Shown: positions 31,685-32,714 of the stretch, in pieces
Layout: each line of letters opens with the position of its first letter
How positions within the stretch are numbered: the stretch's first letter is position 1
The notes under the pieces: model-generated
What the model saw: only the letters and a program-made list of their open reading frames with translations
Told to the model about the DNA's origin: nothing
Databases searched by the model: none
Position numbers and translations under genes: made by a program
Source: Roseiarcus sp049514155
Lineage (GTDB): Bacteria > Pseudomonadota > Alphaproteobacteria > Rhizobiales > Beijerinckiaceae
Reading direction: 5' to 3'
Assembly: GCF_049514155.1 (NCBI RefSeq)
Contig: NZ_JBEKVH010000026.1
Span: 1 to 32,714 of the forward strand
DNA length: 32,714 nt

Positions 31685-31930
31685 CTAAATCGTCGGCACG
31701 CCGCCGGCGAGGACGCGCTTGGGCGGCTCGACCAGGAACTTGATCAGCAGCCCCAGAGTCGCCGCCCCTCGGCCACGTCCCATCCGCTCCGCGTCCTTCT
31801 TCGCTTCCGAGAGCTTGTTCAACAGCGCGCTTTCGCTGACGCAGGAGCCCTCGAGCAGGGTTTGGCTGAGGGCGACGAACGCCTCGAACAACGCGCCTTC
31901 ATATTCGTTCATCGGACGATCGGCGCTCAT
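31685..31930 (-). CDS. Small protein of unknown function
   Basis: This 81-residue protein is one I do not recognise. It is soluble and mainly helical in character, with M-N-E-Y-E-G-A-L-F-E-A-F-V-A-L-S-Q-T-L-L in the first third, a single Cys (C30), a charged middle (S-E-A-K-K-D-A-E-R-M-G) and a short hydrophobic segment L-G-L-L-I-K-F-L-V. AAAGGA lies 7 bases before the ATG, good support for a real gene. It converges on the cell-wall hydrolase, with 10 bp between stops. The short length and lack of known motif leave the function open. Confidence 0.65.
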   Translation of the reverse strand: MSADRPMNEYEGALFEAFVALSQTLLEGSCVSESALLNKLSEAKKDAERMGRGRGAATLGLLIKFLVEPPKRVLAGGVPTI

Positions 31931-32069
31931 GTTGGTGTCCTTTCAGCCAATGCCTCCAGCGACCTAGCCGAGAACTGACGTTTGCGGCCGAAGCTGCCGC
32001 CATGGGTCATGCAAGCTTGATGCCGAAACACGCGAACCTTGCGCGCGCGTCCGCGCGCCGGCATTCTGC

Positions 32070-32098
32070 ACCCTCCCATCCAGCCCGTGAAGGAGGGT
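32070..32098 (+). promoter_or_regulatory. Possible ribosome-binding-site-sequestering hairpin
   Basis: ACCCTCC (32070-32076) is fully complementary to GGAGGGT (32092-32098), which holds the ribosome-binding site of the next gene. The 15-base loop is reasonable. If formed, it would hide the site and reduce translation. Confidence 0.4.
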
Positions 32099-32100
32099 CG

Positions 32101-32505
32101 ATGCCGCTGCTGTTTTCTTATGGCACGTTGCAGCAGGAAGGGGTGCAACGCTCGACCTTCGGGCGGCTGCTGGAGGGCGAAGCCGACGCGCTGGTCGGCT
32201 ATGCGCAGACGATGGTGAGGATCGAAGACGCCGACGTCGTCGCCAAAAGCGGCAAGGCGCATCACCCGATCGTCGCCCATTCCGGCCGCGACGCCGATCG
32301 CGTGTCAGGAACCGTGTTCGAGATCACCGAGGCCGAGCTCGCCGCCGCCGACGCCTACGAAGTCGACGCCTACAAGCGCGTCTCGGCGCCGCTCGCCTCA
32401 GGTCGCCGCGCCTGGGTCTATGTCGACGCGCGCGGCGCGCCGGAGTCCCTTCTCCCGTTTGGGAGAACGCAGCGCGAAGCGCCGGACGAGGGGTCGCGCC
32501 GATAG
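32101..32505 (+). CDS. Gamma-glutamylcyclotransferase-like (AIG2 fold) protein
   Basis: This 134-residue protein of the gamma-glutamylcyclotransferase-like superfamily has the phosphate-like loop Y-G-T-L at 7-10 near the start, G-T-V-F-E-I-T in the middle and D-A-Y-E-V-D-A-Y-K-R-V, in which the Glu is the expected catalytic acid/base. The ATG at 32101 follows a perfect AAGGAGG. The last 20 or so residues (from about S-L-L-P-F-G) correspond to an intergenic repeat and do not look like family sequence, so a shorter ancestral C-terminus is likely. Substrate unknown; gamma-glutamyl peptides are a family-based guess. Confidence 0.85.
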   Translation: MPLLFSYGTLQQEGVQRSTFGRLLEGEADALVGYAQTMVRIEDADVVAKSGKAHHPIVAHSGRDADRVSGTVFEITEAELAAADAYEVDAYKRVSAPLASGRRAWVYVDARGAPESLLPFGRTQREAPDEGSRR

Positions 32506-32570
32506 GCGCGACGTGATCGGACAAAGATCTGCGCCCAGGGCCCTCACCCCGGGCCCTAGCCCAAACGGGG
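32447..32570. repeat. Intergenic repeat element overlapping a gene 3' end
   Basis: The element is bounded by CCCGTTTGGG (32454-32463) and its exact inverse CCCAAACGGG (32560-32569). It contains a TTCTCCC-GTTT-GGGAGAA hairpin (32450-32467), a perfect 8-bp hairpin with GATA loop (32493-32512) in which the TAG stop lies, and GGGCCC inverted pairs near 32538-32555. The opening is close to the CCCTTCTCCC...GGGAGAA elements I recall as dispersed in many Hyphomicrobiales genomes. Confidence 0.6.
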
Positions 32571-32578
32571 GATGGATT

Positions 32579-32714
32579 TTACCCCAGCAGCGTTTCGGCC
32601 GGCGTGTAAGGCAGCCCATGCGCCTCGGCGACCGGCTGGCAAGTGATCTTGCCGGCGTGGACGTTGAGGCCGTTGCGCAGGTGCGGATCGTCCTTGAGCG
32701 CCTGCTTCCAGCCC
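32579..32714 (-). CDS. ald: Alanine dehydrogenase, C-terminal end (partial)
   Basis: The last 44 residues of a minus-strand gene are present, ending with TAA at 32581-32579. The reading (K-D-D-P-H-L-R-N-G-L-N-V-H-A-G-K-I-T...V-A-E-A-H-G-L-P-Y-T-P-A-E) matches the C-terminus of alanine dehydrogenases, where G-L-N-V-H-x-G-x-I-T is conserved. The enzyme interconverts alanine and pyruvate with NAD. The rest and the start lie beyond the window, so the call rests on this short tail only. It is convergent with the gamma-glutamylcyclotransferase-like gene. Confidence 0.7.
   Translation of the reverse strand, partial: GWKQALKDDPHLRNGLNVHAGKITCQPVAEAHGLPYTPAETLLG

Overview
The window is GC-rich, densely packed chromosomal DNA. 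It looks like an alphaproteobacterium, most likely Hyphomicrobiales (Rhizobiales), but no 16S gene is present and this is an inference. The reasons are a glnB-glnA pair, a fabD-fabG-acpP-fabF-mltG cluster, a response regulator that resembles CenR, Tat/DUF1501 proteins, and intergenic repeats of a type familiar from this group. I saw no tRNA, rRNA, CRISPR array, prophage or insertion sequence. Both ends cut genes: a GntR-family regulator on the left and a probable alanine dehydrogenase on the right.

Left third (1-13.5 kb). A PAS-GGDEF-EAL protein, an HNH nuclease and a small zincin metallopeptidase lie on the minus strand. They are followed by an OmpR-type response regulator with a cyclic-nucleotide-binding protein in one operon, whose last gene converges on a small one-helix membrane protein. 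A DUF1800-DUF1501 pair comes next, the second protein carrying a Tat signal. Then come a Phd/VapC-type toxin-antitoxin module, a periplasmic cytochrome c, glutamine synthetase with its PII regulator (nitrogen control), a cysteine-cluster protein and a GT87-like membrane glycosyltransferase.

Middle (13.5-22.8 kb). This is the housekeeping core: fatty-acid synthesis (fabD, fabG, acpP, fabF) followed by the lytic transglycosylase mltG, which links lipid and cell-wall synthesis. The rRNA methyltransferase rlmB is convergent with mltG. A strong sigma-70-like promoter then drives rpsM-rpsK-rpoA-rplQ, which ends in a clear intrinsic terminator. This alpha operon is not preceded by secY/adk as it usually is. 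A palindromic repeat sits between rpoA and rplQ.

Right third (22.8-32.7 kb). This holds single genes and pairs: an AlkD-like HEAT-repeat protein, a secreted YXWGXW-type protein with a Lys/Pro/Glu repeat tail, a haloacid dehalogenase, a four-helix His-rich membrane protein, a YeiH-like transporter with a LysR regulator, and a beta-alanine:pyruvate-type aminotransferase divergent from an XRE-cupin regulator. A SleB-like cell-wall hydrolase, a small unknown protein and a gamma-glutamylcyclotransferase-like protein follow, the last with a C-terminus that appears to run into an intergenic repeat.

Most of the window is ordinary. The observations most worth a second look are regulatory or structural: a probable leaderless, operator-covered promoter at 29.7 kb, tandem operator-like repeats in the toxin-antitoxin promoter, repeat elements inside the ribosomal operon and at 32.5 kb, the break in the ribosomal gene cluster, and a few small or uncharacterised proteins. 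I found no convincing evidence of a wholly new multi-gene system.
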